Source: Kosakonia sp. BYX6 (GTDB lineage: Bacteria > Pseudomonadota > Gammaproteobacteria > Enterobacterales > Enterobacteriaceae). Taken from it: DNA of 64,000 nucleotides. The notes below the pieces were generated by a model that saw nothing but the letters and a program-made list of their open reading frames with translations, ran no database searches and was not told where the DNA came from. The first letter of the stretch is position 1. Each line of letters starts with the position of its first letter. The DNA is taken from positions 3,196,406-3,260,405 of the forward strand of contig NZ_CP151800.1 of the NCBI RefSeq assembly GCF_038449125.1, given 5' to 3'. Position numbers and translations under genes: made by a program. Shown piece by piece: positions 38,084 through 48,336 of the stretch.

Positions 38084-38159
38084 TGGTGGGTCGTGCAGGA
38101 TTCGAACCTGCGACCAATTGATTAAAAGTCAACTGCTCTACCAACTGAGCTAACGACCC
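38084..38159 (-). tRNA. tRNA-Lys (UUU)
   Basis: 76-base gene identical to its neighbours, 3 bases from the tRNA-Val gene upstream, so these two must be separated by processing of one precursor. Confidence 0.98.
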
Positions 38160-38162
38160 GAG

Positions 38163-38238
38163 TGGTGGGTGATGACGGGATCGAACCGCCGACCCCCTCC
38201 TTGTAAGGGAGGTGCTCTCCCAGCTGAGCTAATCACCC
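38163..38238 (-). tRNA. tRNA-Val (UAC)
   Basis: 76 bases on the minus strand from GGGTGATTAGCTCAG to an encoded CCA; anticodon loop CTTACAA (UAC), T loop GTTCGATCC. Second in transcription order, as in the E. coli lysT-valT cluster. Confidence 0.98.
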
Positions 38239-38264
38239 GATACTACGCTGGATAATGCATTACT

Positions 38265-38364
38265 TGGTGGGTCGTGCAGGATGACTCGGCTTTCGCCTCG
38301 CCCTACGGGCCGTTGCTGAAGCAACGTTATCCTTCACGTTTAACATCTCCACCGCGATGTTAAT
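38265..38364 (-). repeat. tRNA-operon spacer repeat C with duplicated tRNA-Lys 3' end
   Basis: Nearly identical to spacer A. The 18-base duplicate of the tRNA-Lys end is at 38265-38282. The spacer follows the first tRNA-Lys of the operon and precedes tRNA-Val. Confidence 0.85.
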
Positions 38365-38440
38365 TGGTGGGTCGTGCAGGATTCGAACCTGCGACCAATT
38401 GATTAAAAGTCAACTGCTCTACCAACTGAGCTAACGACCC
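38365..38440 (-). tRNA. tRNA-Lys (UUU), first in the operon
   Basis: 76-base gene identical to the other tRNA-Lys copies. It heads the Lys-Val-Lys-Lys-Lys transcription unit, 49 bases beyond the predicted promoter. Confidence 0.98.
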
Positions 38441-38488
38441 ACTTTTGCATTGCTTCAGGCTTAAGAGATATCCCGTGGCAACGGCGGC

Positions 38489-38521
38489 ATATATTACTGA
38501 TTTAAGAATTCAGCGCAACAA
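38489..38521 (-). promoter_or_regulatory. Predicted promoter of the tRNA operon
   Basis: Minus strand TTGTTG (38521-38516), 18 bases, TAATAT (38497-38492), followed by the GC-rich stretch GCCGCCG typical of stringently controlled stable-RNA promoters. The call is by eye. Confidence 0.5.
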
Positions 38522-38566
38522 CAATTTCGACGAACATCACTTAACTGCTTATGATTCATGCGACAA

Positions 38567-38592
38567 GACCAGAAAAACCACGATTTCTGGTC
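38567..38592 (-). terminator. Probable terminator after cpoB
   Basis: Perfect 9-base stem GACCAGAAA...TTTCTGGTC with an 8-base loop, 13 bases beyond the cpoB stop. The T-run is weak, so termination may be partial. Confidence 0.5.
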
Positions 38593-38604
38593 ATGCGCTA
38601 TGCA

Positions 38605-39408
38605 TTACATCGAACCAAGGCGTTTTTGTGCTTGTTTCGCGCCATCGGTACCAGGGTATTTACTGACCACCTGCTGGTAAACCGCTTTCGCTTTAGCACT
38701 GTCTCCCTTGTCTTGCATAATCACGCCGACTTTAAACATCGCGTCAGGCGCTTTAGGCGACTTCGGGAAATTTTTCACCACGGAGGCGAAATAGTACGCC
38801 GCATCGTCTTTTTTACCCTTGTTGTAATTCAACTGCCCGAGCCAGTAGTTGGCATTCGGAATGTAAGTTGAATCAGGGTATTTTTTGACGAAGTTCTGAA
38901 ACGCGGCGATAGCATCATCCTGGCGGGATTTATCCTGCACCAGGGCAATCGCTGCGTTGTAATCAGTATTAGCGTCACCGCTCTGTACCGGCGTGCCCGT
39001 ACTGGCCGCGTCGTTATTCGCGCCAGCATCCGCTGCCGGAGCCTGCGTTGCCGCACCGCTCTGATCGCCAGAAGCCTGCTGCGCCTGCCCCGCTCCACCG
39101 CCGCTAAGATTGCCGATTTGCTGCAAAATTTGCTGTTGGCGTTCAACCACCTGATTCAGTTGATACTGACTTTCCTGGATTTGCCCACGCAGGGTGTCAA
39201 TATCGGCCTGATTATCGGAGAGTTGCTGCTGGAGTTGAGTTAAAAGCTGACTGTGAGCATTAGAAATACGCTCAAGTTGAGTGACACGGTCTTCGACCGA
39301 GCCTGAGCCGACACTACTGATTGGCGCCTGAGCATTAGCGGCCCAGGGGGCCGCTATGCCAACCAGTAACGACAGACTCAACAGATGGTGTCTGAAGTTA
39401 CTGCTCAT
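38605..39408 (-). CDS. cpoB: Cell division coordinator CpoB (YbgF)
   Basis: A 267-residue periplasmic protein with a signal peptide (cleavage near ANA|QAP, residue 26), an N-terminal trimerising coiled coil (about 35-100, Gln/Leu-rich), an Ala/Gly/Asp linker and a C-terminal TPR domain (PNANYWLGQLNYNKGKKDDAAYYFASVVKN region). In E. coli it couples the Tol system to PBP1B-LpoB during septation. Slightly longer than the 263-residue E. coli protein because of the linker. It is 9 bases downstream of pal. Confidence 0.95.
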   Translation of the reverse strand: MSSNFRHHLLSLSLLVGIAAPWAANAQAPISSVGSGSVEDRVTQLERISNAHSQLLTQLQQQLSDNQADIDTLRGQIQESQYQLNQVVERQQQILQQIGNLSGGGAGQAQQASGDQSGAATQAPAADAGANNDAASTGTPVQSGDANTDYNAAIALVQDKSRQDDAIAAFQNFVKKYPDSTYIPNANYWLGQLNYNKGKKDDAAYYFASVVKNFPKSPKAPDAMFKVGVIMQDKGDSAKAKAVYQQVVSKYPGTDGAKQAQKRLGSM

Positions 39409-39417
39409 GCAATTCTC

Positions 39418-39960
<543 letters not shown>

Positions 39961-39966
39961 TTATTA

Positions 39967-41259
39967 TTACAGATACGGAGACCAGGCAGGGAATTTGACC
40001 TGTCCATCAGTCGCCGGAATACGCGCTTTGAAACGCCCATCTGTAGAAACCAGATTCAGCACGGATCCCATCCCCTGAGAAGAGCTATAGATGACCATTG
40101 TGCCGTTAGGTGCCAGACTTGGCGTTTCATCCAGGAACGTCGACGACAGAACTTGTACGCCACCCGCTTCCAGATCTTGTTTAGCGATGTGCTGCTGACC
40201 ATTGTCAGAGCTAACCATCACCATAAATTTACCGTCGCTGCTCACGTCTGCATCCTGGTTCTGAGAACCCTGCCAGGAGATGCGCTGTGCCGCGCCGCCG
40301 TTAATGCTGACTTTATAAACCTGCGGACGACCCGCCTGGTCGGAAGTAAAAGCCAGGTTCTGGCTATCCGGGAACCAGGTCGGTTCGGTGTTGTTGCTGC
40401 GACCATCGGTCACCTGGCGAATCTGACCGGAACCAATGTCCATCACATAGATGTTCAGGCTACCGGTTTTCGACAGGGCGAACGCCAGCTTGGTACCGTC
40501 CGGCGAGAATGCCGGTGCACCGTTATGACGCGGGAAGGAAGCCACCTGGCGAATGCTGGCGTTAGCCAGCGTCTGGATAACCAGCGCGGAACGGCCGCTT
40601 TCGAAGGTCACGTACGCCAGTTTCGAACCGTCCGGAGACCATGCGGGCGACATCAGCGGCTGCGGTGATTTGTGAACGAGGAACTGGTTATAGCCATCGT
40701 AATCGGAGACGCGCAGTTCGTATGGGAACTGGCTGTTCGCCGTCTGAACGACATAGGCGATACGGGTACGGAACGCGCCTTTAATGCCGGTCAGTTTTTC
40801 AAACACTTCATCACTGGCGGCATGAGCGGCATAACGCAGCCACTGTTTGTTCACTTTAAAGGAGTTTTGCGCCAGCACGGTACCCGGCGCACCACCGGTA
40901 TCAACCAGCTGATAAGCGACGTTGTAGCTGCCGTCAGGATTTGGGGTCACCTGACCGACAATCACCGCATCGATGCCCAGCGCAGACCATGCGGCCGGCT
41001 GAACTTCTTGTGCGCTGCCCGGCTGCTGCGGCAAACGGGAGCGATCGAGCGGGTTGAATTTACCGCTGTTGCGCAAATCCGCAGCAACGATACCGCCAGC
41101 ATCCTCAGGTGCGGCGCCAGGGCCAGCCCATTGGAAAGGCACAACGCCAATCGGACGTGCCGAGTCCACCCCTTGGGTGATCTCGATACGTACTTCTGCG
41201 TGCAGCACGGCTGCCCACAGCATTAAAAAACCAAATGCAACACGTAATGCCTGCTTCAT
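39967..41259 (-). CDS. tolB: Periplasmic translocation protein TolB
   Basis: TolB binds Pal and TolA in the periplasm. This 430-residue protein has a signal peptide cleaved before EVRIEI (about residue 21), an N-terminal alpha/beta domain and a six-bladed beta-propeller whose blades show [46 protein letters not shown] and similar repeats. Two adjacent ATGs exist; the second (41259) has proper spacing from GGGAG and gives the E. coli length. A 131-base gap separates it from tolA. Confidence 0.97.
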   Translation of the reverse strand: MKQALRVAFGFLMLWAAVLHAEVRIEITQGVDSARPIGVVPFQWAGPGAAPEDAGGIVAADLRNSGKFNPLDRSRLPQQPGSAQEVQPAAWSALGIDAVIVGQVTPNPDGSYNVAYQLVDTGGAPGTVLAQNSFKVNKQWLRYAAHAASDEVFEKLTGIKGAFRTRIAYVVQTANSQFPYELRVSDYDGYNQFLVHKSPQPLMSPAWSPDGSKLAYVTFESGRSALVIQTLANASIRQVASFPRHNGAPAFSPDGTKLAFALSKTGSLNIYVMDIGSGQIRQVTDGRSNNTEPTWFPDSQNLAFTSDQAGRPQVYKVSINGGAAQRISWQGSQNQDADVSSDGKFMVMVSSDNGQQHIAKQDLEAGGVQVLSSTFLDETPSLAPNGTMVIYSSSQGMGSVLNLVSTDGRFKARIPATDGQVKFPAWSPYL

Positions 41260-41390
41260 CATATCTCCCTTATCCGGGCGGAAAACCCGCGATAACTTAG
41301 CAGAATTTTAACAAACCAATAAGACAAAACTACCCGCGTTGGAACCACTTTCACACCCTTTTCCCCGCCAGGTCGCGAGGAAAGTGTACC

Positions 41391-42632
41391 TTATGGTTTG
41401 AAGTCCAGCGGCGCATTTTTGAACACTTCATACACAGCCTGACTTGGCGGCTTCGGCATTTTTGCCTGTTTTGCGGCTGCCAGTGCGGCCTGACAGAGTG
41501 CCGGGTCGCCCCCTTCAGACTGAATATCTAACAGCATGCCATCAGGTGCCAACTTGACGCGTAACGTACAGGTTTTCCCCGCGTAGGAGGAGGCGTCATA
41601 GAAGCGGCTTTCGATCGCCGATTTAATCTGCCCTGCATAGTTACTGATATCCGCGCCGGAAGCACCGTTGTTCTTATTGTTACCTGAACCTGACGGTGCT
41701 GCATTGTTGCCTTTCGCTCCACCACCCGTTTTCGGGGCATTCTTACCGGAGCTCAAGTCACCAAACAGATCGTCAACGCCTGCGGCGGCTGCGGCTTTTT
41801 CGGCGGCGGCTTTCTTCGCGGCGGCAGCCTTTTCAGCGGCTGCTTTCTTATCCGCTGCTGCTTTTTCTGCTGCGGCGGCTTTCTTCTCGGCTGCGGCCTT
41901 TTCTGCCGCGGCAGCTTTTTCGGCGGCCGCTTTCTCCGCCGCTGCGGCTTTCTCGGCGGCGGCCTGCTTAGCAGCTTCCGCCTGCGCTTTCTTCGCGGCG
42001 TCAGCCTCGGCTTTTTTCTTCGCGTCGGCAGCGGCTTTGGCCGCTTCAGCTTCAGCTTTTTTCTGTGCATCTGCTGCGGCTTTCGCGGCGTCGGCTTGCG
42101 CCTTTTTCTGGGCATCCGCAGCAACTTTCTTCGCGGCTTCTTCCGCCGCTTTTGCTTGCGCATCGGCTTTGGCTTTCGCGTCAGCCGCCGCTTTCGCAGC
42201 CGCCTCTTCAGCCTGTTTCTGCTGCTGTTGCGCCTGCTTTGCCGCTTCTTCCGCTTTCTTCTGTTGTTCAGCTTGTTCGCGAGCCGCTTCCTGCGCCTGC
42301 AAACGTTCCTGCTCAAGCTGTTTCAGACGTTCCTGCTCGGCGGCCTGTTTTTCACGCAGCTCTTCCGCCTGCTGTTGCGCCTGTTTTTCACGCTGCTCTT
42401 GCGCGCGTTTAGCGCTGGATTGCTGCTGCTGTTGGCGGTTGTAATTCTCCACCACCGCGCCCGGATCGACCATTACGGCGTCGATCGAGGAGCCACCGCC
42501 GCCGCCCGCAGAAGCATCAATATGCTCATCGAACGAACTCCAAATCAGTAGCGCCACCAATATTACGTGCAGCACTACCGAGATGATTATCGCTCGCTTA
42601 AGCTTGTCGTTTTGTACGGTTGCCTTTGACAC
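41391..42632 (-). CDS. tolA: Tol system spanning protein TolA
   Basis: A 413-residue protein with one N-terminal transmembrane helix (about 13-34, which contacts TolQR), a long Ala/Lys/Glu/Gln helical domain II (about 60-290, many AAAEKAAA and AEAAKAAADAKK repeats) and a globular C-terminal domain (YAGQIKSAIESRF...KTCTLRVKLAPDG) that binds TolB, Pal, colicins and phage proteins. It is slightly shorter than the 421-residue E. coli protein, with the difference probably in the repeat domain. The repeats make this DNA prone to length change. Confidence 0.96.
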   Translation of the reverse strand: MSKATVQNDKLKRAIIISVVLHVILVALLIWSSFDEHIDASAGGGGGSSIDAVMVDPGAVVENYNRQQQQQSSAKRAQEQREKQAQQQAEELREKQAAEQERLKQLEQERLQAQEAAREQAEQQKKAEEAAKQAQQQQKQAEEAAAKAAADAKAKADAQAKAAEEAAKKVAADAQKKAQADAAKAAADAQKKAEAEAAKAAADAKKKAEADAAKKAQAEAAKQAAAEKAAAAEKAAAEKAAAAEKAAAEKKAAAAEKAAADKKAAAEKAAAAKKAAAEKAAAAAGVDDLFGDLSSGKNAPKTGGGAKGNNAAPSGSGNNKNNGASGADISNYAGQIKSAIESRFYDASSYAGKTCTLRVKLAPDGMLLDIQSEGGDPALCQAALAAAKQAKMPKPPSQAVYEVFKNAPLDFKP

Positions 42633-42671
42633 TCTCGGTTCCCAAAAACTGTCCGCCTGTTAAGCCGGTGA

Positions 42672-43100
42672 TCAGATAGGCTGCGTCATCAAGCCAACCG
42701 ATTTCACACCCGCGCTATGTAACAGGTTCAGCGCTTTAATGATTTCATCGTAAGGCACGTCTTTCGCCCCGCCGATTAAGAACACGGTTTTCGGATTGGA
42801 TTGCAGGCGACGCTGCGCCTCCGCAATCACTTGTTCAGGTGGCAGTTGATCCAGACGATCTTTTTCCACTACCACGCTGTACTGTCCGACACCGGAAACC
42901 TCAATAATGACCGGAGGATCGTCATTGGTGCTGACGGTCTGCGACTCCGTCGCGTCCGGCAGATCGACCTCTACGCTCTGTGTGATGATCGGTGCTGTCG
43001 CCATAAAGATCAGCAGCAACACAAGCAACACGTCCAGCAACGGTACAATGTTGATTTCGGACTTAACAGCACGGCTGCCCCGTCCACGCGATCTGGCCAT
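42672..43100 (-). CDS. tolR: Tol system subunit TolR (ExbD family)
   Basis: A 142-residue protein with one transmembrane helix (about 18-38) that carries the conserved proton-path aspartate in EINIVPLLDVLLVLLLIFM. The periplasmic domain follows (VEVDLPDATES...IGGAKDVPYDEIIKALNLLHSAGV). It works with TolQ to turn proton flow into movement of TolA. It lies 3 bases after tolQ. Confidence 0.97.
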   Translation of the reverse strand: MARSRGRGSRAVKSEINIVPLLDVLLVLLLIFMATAPIITQSVEVDLPDATESQTVSTNDDPPVIIEVSGVGQYSVVVEKDRLDQLPPEQVIAEAQRRLQSNPKTVFLIGGAKDVPYDEIIKALNLLHSAGVKSVGLMTQPI

Positions 43101-43103
43101 GGC

Positions 43104-44197
<1,094 letters not shown>

Positions 44198-44294
44198 TTT
44201 ACATCCCGGTAATGCACAAAAGGTTAGAGCGTTCAAACTTCGCTACTATACGCGCGGGAAAGGTGGTTTGGAATGGGTTCAAGTAAACGGAGAG

Positions 44295-44323
44295 TAAAAA
44301 TTTATGGGCTTTTGCAAGCCCAT
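44295..44323 (-). terminator. Terminator after ybgE
   Basis: ATGGGCTT-TTGC-AAGCCCAT hairpin (44304-44323), followed on the minus strand by AAATTTTTAC. It separates the cyd and ybgC-tol transcription units. Confidence 0.75.
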
Positions 44324-44345
44324 GAGGATAGCGGATATTTCTTAT

Positions 44346-44639
44346 TCAAAAGAAGAAAAAAATCAGACCCGCAAGCAGGACCAGATCGGCAATCAGCGGG
44401 CAAAAAATACCCTGCCAGCGTACCGCGCGAGGACGGAAACCAACCCCGTGGATAACCCCGGCGCAGACCGCCCACATCAATAACAGACCGTGCCAAATTT
44501 CCAGCTCGCTGGTTTTGGCCGCGAAGCGCGAAGGATCCCAAAAGATGCACCCCGCCAGCAGTAATGCCATCACTAAGGAAAGGGCCCTTAACGGGCCCTT
44601 ATCCATTACCGCATACAGTTTTGCGATAATGTTATCCAT
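44346..44639 (-). CDS. ybgE: YbgE, cyd-operon membrane protein
   Basis: A 97-residue protein with about three hydrophobic segments (LSLVMALLLAGCIFW, GLLLMWAVCAGVIHGVGF, CPLIADLVLLAGLIFFF). It belongs to the YbgE family that is nearly always encoded after cydABX. Its function is unknown, with a link to cytochrome bd suggested only by gene position. It starts at the last base of the cydX stop codon. Confidence 0.93.
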   Translation of the reverse strand: MDNIIAKLYAVMDKGPLRALSLVMALLLAGCIFWDPSRFAAKTSELEIWHGLLLMWAVCAGVIHGVGFRPRAVRWQGIFCPLIADLVLLAGLIFFFF

Positions 44640-44752
44640 CAGTGTTCTTCTTTCCCGGCTTTCGACGCTTCAACATGTTCCAGCGCCAACGCGGTAATCA
44701 CTCCAAAAGCACAGGCAAGAAGCGTTCCTAAAATCCATGCGAAATACCACAT
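44639..44752 (-). CDS. cydX: CydX, small subunit of cytochrome bd-I oxidase
   Basis: The 37-residue protein MWYFAWILGTLLACAFG... has one transmembrane helix and a charged tail ending GKEEH, closely matching E. coli CydX. It packs against CydA and stabilises the heme b595/d site. A longer frame upstream on the same strand is an overlap with cydB. It lies 14 bases after cydB and touches ybgE. Confidence 0.96.
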   Translation of the reverse strand: MWYFAWILGTLLACAFGVITALALEHVEASKAGKEEH

Positions 44753-44766
44753 ATTCTGCTCCTTAC

Positions 44767-45906
44767 TTAGTACATAGAGTGGGTGTTGCTTTCGATGTGT
44801 TCTTTGGTGATGCGACCGAACATTTTCCAGTAACACCAGGTGGTGTACAGCAGAATGATCGGCACGAACACCAGCGCCACATAGGTCATCAGGTTCAGCG
44901 TCAGCTGAGTCGATGTCGCATCCCACATGGTCAGGCTTGCTTTCAGCATGGTGCTTGACGGCATGATGAACGGGAACATCGCGATGCCTGCGGTCAGGAT
45001 GATGCACGCCAGCGTCAGTGAAGAGAACACGAACGCCCAGGCGGCTTTATCCAAACGCGCGGTCAATACGGTCAGTAGCGGCAGCACCACGCCCAGCGCA
45101 GGGATCGCCCACAGCAACGGCATGTTATTGAAGTTGGTCAGCCAGGCGCCGGCCTGCACCGCCACTTCTTTGGTCAGCGGATTCGATGGCGCGTGATGAT
45201 CCATCACAGATGTCACCACATAACCGTCAATACCGTACACCACCCATACGCCAGCCAGTGCGAAGCAAACCAGCGTCACCAATGCGGCGATTTGCACGGT
45301 AGCGCGAGCGCGCAGATGCAGTTCGCCCACGGTGCGCATTTGCAGGTAAGTCGCGCCCTGAGTGAGGATCATCCCAACGCTGACGATACCGGCCAGCAGA
45401 CCAAACGGGTTCAGCAGCTGGAAGAAGTTACCGGTGTAGAACAGACGCATATCGTTATCAAGGTGGAACGGTACGCCTTGCAGCAGGTTGCCAAAGGCCA
45501 CGCCAATCACCAGCGGCGGCACGAAGCTACCTACGAAAATGCCCCAGTCCCACATGCCGCGCCAGCGCACGTCTTCAATTTTCGAACGGTAGTCAAAACC
45601 TACCGGGCGGAAGAACAATGACGCCAGTACGAGGATCATCGCCACATAAAAACCGGAGAACGCCGCAGCGTAAACCATCGGCCATGCGGCGAACAGCGCG
45701 CCGCCCGCGGTGATGAGCCATACCTGGTTACCGTCCCAGTGTGGCGCGATGGAGTTAATCATCACGCGGCGTTCGGTGTCGCTACGACCCAGCACGCGGG
45801 TTAACATCCCCACGCCCATGTCGAAGCCGTCGGTGACCGCAAAACCAATCAGCAGAATGCCAACCAGCAGCCACCAGATAAAACGCAATACTTCATAATC
45901 GATCAT
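44767..45906 (-). CDS. cydB: Cytochrome bd-I ubiquinol oxidase subunit II CydB
   Basis: A 379-residue inner-membrane protein with about nine transmembrane helices, the E. coli length. It starts MIDYEVLRFIWWLLVGILLIGFAVTDGFDMGVGML; the acidic residues in the first helices and the family motif HWDGNQVWLI are intact. It pairs with CydA in the high-affinity quinol oxidase used in low oxygen. It lies 15 bases after cydA. Confidence 0.97.
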   Translation of the reverse strand: MIDYEVLRFIWWLLVGILLIGFAVTDGFDMGVGMLTRVLGRSDTERRVMINSIAPHWDGNQVWLITAGGALFAAWPMVYAAAFSGFYVAMILVLASLFFRPVGFDYRSKIEDVRWRGMWDWGIFVGSFVPPLVIGVAFGNLLQGVPFHLDNDMRLFYTGNFFQLLNPFGLLAGIVSVGMILTQGATYLQMRTVGELHLRARATVQIAALVTLVCFALAGVWVVYGIDGYVVTSVMDHHAPSNPLTKEVAVQAGAWLTNFNNMPLLWAIPALGVVLPLLTVLTARLDKAAWAFVFSSLTLACIILTAGIAMFPFIMPSSTMLKASLTMWDATSTQLTLNLMTYVALVFVPIILLYTTWCYWKMFGRITKEHIESNTHSMY

Positions 45907-45921
45907 TTGACGACTCCTGTC

Positions 45922-47490
45922 TTAGCGTGCCGGTTGAGAAGCCACAGAGGACTGCTCGTAGTGATAGCGACCTGTTTTCAGACTGCTCGGCCCAAGGCGA
46001 GCAAATTTGAACATCAGGAACACTTCCGCCACCATAAACAGCGTATAAAGGCCGCAAATCAGAATCATTGAGAACAGCAGATCGCCCACGGTTAACGATG
46101 AGTTCGCGACAGCGGTCGGCAACACTTCGCCAATCGCCCATGGCTGACGGCCGTACTCCGCCACAAACCAACCGGCTTCGATGGCGATCCACGGCAACGG
46201 GATACCGTACAGCGCAGCGCGCAGCAGCCATTTTTTCTCACCGATGCGGTTACGAATCACGGTCCAGAACGACGCACCGATAATCAGCAGCATCAGCACG
46301 CCACACGCCACCATAAGGCGGAACGCAAAGTACAGCGGCGCAACACGCGGAATAGAATCTTTGGTGGCTTGCTGGATTTGCGCATCGGTCGCATCGGTCA
46401 CGTTCGGCGTATAACGTTTGAGCAGCAGACCGTAACCGAGGTCTTTCTTCACGTTATTGAACTGGTCGCGAACAGACTGATCGGCAGAGCCAGAACGCAG
46501 TTGCTCCAGCAACTGGTACGCTTTCATCCCGTTACGGATACGCTCTTCGTGCTGCACCATCAGATCTTTCAAGCCGATAACTGGCGTATCCACCGAACGG
46601 GTGGCGATGATGCCGAGCGCGAACGGGATCTGGATAGCGAATTTGTTCTCTTGCTTATCCTGGTCAGGAATACCAAACAGAGTAAACGCCGCCGGAGCCG
46701 GTTGGGTTTCCCACTCCGCTTCGATGGCAGCCAATTTGGTTTTTTGCACGTCGCCCATTTCGTAACCGGATTCGTCACCCAGTACGATAACGGAGAGCAC
46801 TGCAGCCATACCGAAGCTGGCAGCAATGGCAAAGGAGCGTTTCGCGAAAGCGACGTCGCGACCGCGCAACAAATAGTAGGAGCTGATGCCGAGAATGAAG
46901 ATCGCGCCGCAGGTGTAGCCAGACGCAACAGTGTGAACAAATTTCACCTGCGCAACCGGGTTGAGCACCAGTTCGGCGAAGCTCACCATTTCCATACGCA
47001 TAGTTTCGAAGTTGAAATCAGAGGCGATGGGGTTTTGCATCCAGCCGTTTGCGACCAGGATCCACAATGCAGATAAGTTGGAGCCAAGTGCCACCAGCCA
47101 GGTGACCGCCATGTGCTGTACTTTGCTCAGACGATCCCAACCGAAGAAGAACAGACCCACAAACGTGGATTCGAGGAAGAAGGCCATCAGACCTTCAATG
47201 GCCAGCGGCGCACCGAAGATATCCCCAACATAGTGGGAATAGTAAGACCAGTTAGTCCCGAACTGGAACTCCATTGTCAGACCGGTTGCCACGCCCAGCG
47301 CGAAGTTGATACCAAACAACTTGCCCCAGAACTTGGTCATATCTTTATAGATCTGTTTGCCGGAGAGGACGTAGACCGTTTCCATGATGGCCAGCAAGAA
47401 CGCCATACCGAGCGTCAGTGGCACAAACAGAAAGTGGTACATCGCGGTCAAGGCAAACTGTAAGCGTGACAGTTCGACTATATCTAACAT
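45922..47490 (-). CDS. cydA: Cytochrome bd-I ubiquinol oxidase subunit I CydA
   Basis: CydA carries hemes b558, b595 and d and the quinol-binding Q-loop. The 522-residue protein shows the heme ligand region [22 protein letters not shown] (His19), the GREP-type heme pocket FVHTVASGY with His186 region, and the long Q-loop (about 250-330: [27 protein letters not shown] onward) of the L-type subfamily. The second of two adjacent ATGs (47490) has better spacing to AAGGAG. First gene of cydABX-ybgE. Confidence 0.97.
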   Translation of the reverse strand: MLDIVELSRLQFALTAMYHFLFVPLTLGMAFLLAIMETVYVLSGKQIYKDMTKFWGKLFGINFALGVATGLTMEFQFGTNWSYYSHYVGDIFGAPLAIEGLMAFFLESTFVGLFFFGWDRLSKVQHMAVTWLVALGSNLSALWILVANGWMQNPIASDFNFETMRMEMVSFAELVLNPVAQVKFVHTVASGYTCGAIFILGISSYYLLRGRDVAFAKRSFAIAASFGMAAVLSVIVLGDESGYEMGDVQKTKLAAIEAEWETQPAPAAFTLFGIPDQDKQENKFAIQIPFALGIIATRSVDTPVIGLKDLMVQHEERIRNGMKAYQLLEQLRSGSADQSVRDQFNNVKKDLGYGLLLKRYTPNVTDATDAQIQQATKDSIPRVAPLYFAFRLMVACGVLMLLIIGASFWTVIRNRIGEKKWLLRAALYGIPLPWIAIEAGWFVAEYGRQPWAIGEVLPTAVANSSLTVGDLLFSMILICGLYTLFMVAEVFLMFKFARLGPSSLKTGRYHYEQSSVASQPAR

Positions 47491-47850
47491 CATGACTCCT
47501 TGCTCATCGCATGAAGACTCCGAGAGTGACCCTCGTTAAACGAGGATTCACACGCATGCCCCAATACAAATTTGTTGCACAGTTTTATTCACTTTCTAAC
47601 TGTCTTATTGAAGATAGAAATGAATAAAAAAAGTTACAACCAGGTTAATAAAAAACTCGAATTGATCTCGCGAATATATTACTCCGTAAACCCCTTGCAA
47701 TAAAAAGGTTTTTATCGGATATGTTTTGCGTTTTTCGACAGCGATCAATTTATAGCGAATTTACCACTTAGCGGTCAATTTGATCGGCGACAATTTAACG
47801 ATTTTTGACCGTTTTTCCAAGCATTTAAATATTGATTTAAATCATTATTC
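47491..47850 (-). promoter_or_regulatory. cydA leader and control region
   Basis: The first 60 bases upstream of cydA match the E. coli cydA leader, including the hairpin CCTCG-TTAAA-CGAGG (47531-47545). Further upstream the DNA is very AT-rich, with TTGATTTAAATCAT at 47832-47845, one base from an FNR site (TTGAT-N4-ATCAA), and several TTAAT-type stretches that suit ArcA. In E. coli several promoters here respond to ArcA and FNR; I could not assign individual promoters. Confidence 0.65.
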
Positions 47851-48245
47851 ATTATTCGTGTTAATTTTGTATTTAACGTTTCCACGCAGTAATACCAGTG
47901 TTAATGGCATGTTTATTGTAACGCAAGGTATGGTTACCAATCGACGGATAAAGCAAGATAAGGCGAGGCAGTTTGGGGATGAGTAAACGAAACGGGAGAG
48001 TCATTTTGGATAATGAAAAATCATCCTATTAGCCTTTTTATGTTATTTCACAATTATCTTACCTTTGAGGTTATTATTGTTAACACCGTTCTGGAATCAT
48101 TTGGAAAAAAGCCCGGCACCTTCTCTTCTTACCGATTCTATTCATAACGGTGATTTTTTCGCCCCTCCAGCACGCCTGTTAGCGGACGTCATAACATCCA
48201 TTGCGTGGACATTCACTGAATGCGCTGCGAGCCATAAACGCAGGC
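47851..48245. other. Gene-poor gap between cyd and suc; nothing recognised
   Basis: About 400 bases, AT-rich on the left and mixed on the right, without a frame that has a ribosome site and recognisable product. In E. coli K-12 the mngR-mngA-mngB genes occupy this junction; I see no clear remnant of them. Confidence 0.6.
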
Positions 48246-48336
48246 AATAAAAAAGGCCGCTACGGGGGCGGCCAACCATGTCGAGAATGTCTGCTCCCCT
48301 ACATGGGGGAGCACGATCTTTTTATTTGATAATGGA
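48246..48336 (-). ncRNA. sdhX: SdhX (RybD)-like 3'-UTR small RNA
   Basis: The transcript tail after the sucD stop contains an AT-rich single-stranded start, a perfect hairpin GCTCCCC...GGGGAGC (48293-48312 region), a linker with GACATTCTCGACATGG and a strong terminator. In E. coli and Salmonella the sdhCDAB-sucABCD mRNA is processed at this place to SdhX, an Hfq-bound RNA of about 40-100 bases that represses ackA. Position and architecture agree; processing cannot be seen from DNA. Confidence 0.6.
48247..48275 (-). terminator. Rho-independent terminator of sdh-suc
   Basis: GGCCGC (48255-48260) pairs with GCGGCC (48268-48273); on the minus strand the stem is followed by six T. It ends the nine-gene transcript and the SdhX-like RNA. 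Confidence 0.9.

Noticed and set aside
37661-38440. Regularly repeated units here as a CRISPR array
   Set aside because: The repeats are tRNA genes and tRNA-derived spacers; there are no short direct repeats with unique spacers and no cas genes.
41668-42444. A 258-codon plus-strand frame opposite tolA, rich in Ala, Ser and Phe
   Set aside because: It mirrors the repetitive Ala/Lys codons of tolA domain II on the other strand; the low-complexity product is a shadow.
47780-47986. A 68-codon plus-strand frame in the cyd-suc gap
   Set aside because: AT-rich, no ribosome-binding site, overlaps the FNR-like element; no similarity recognised.
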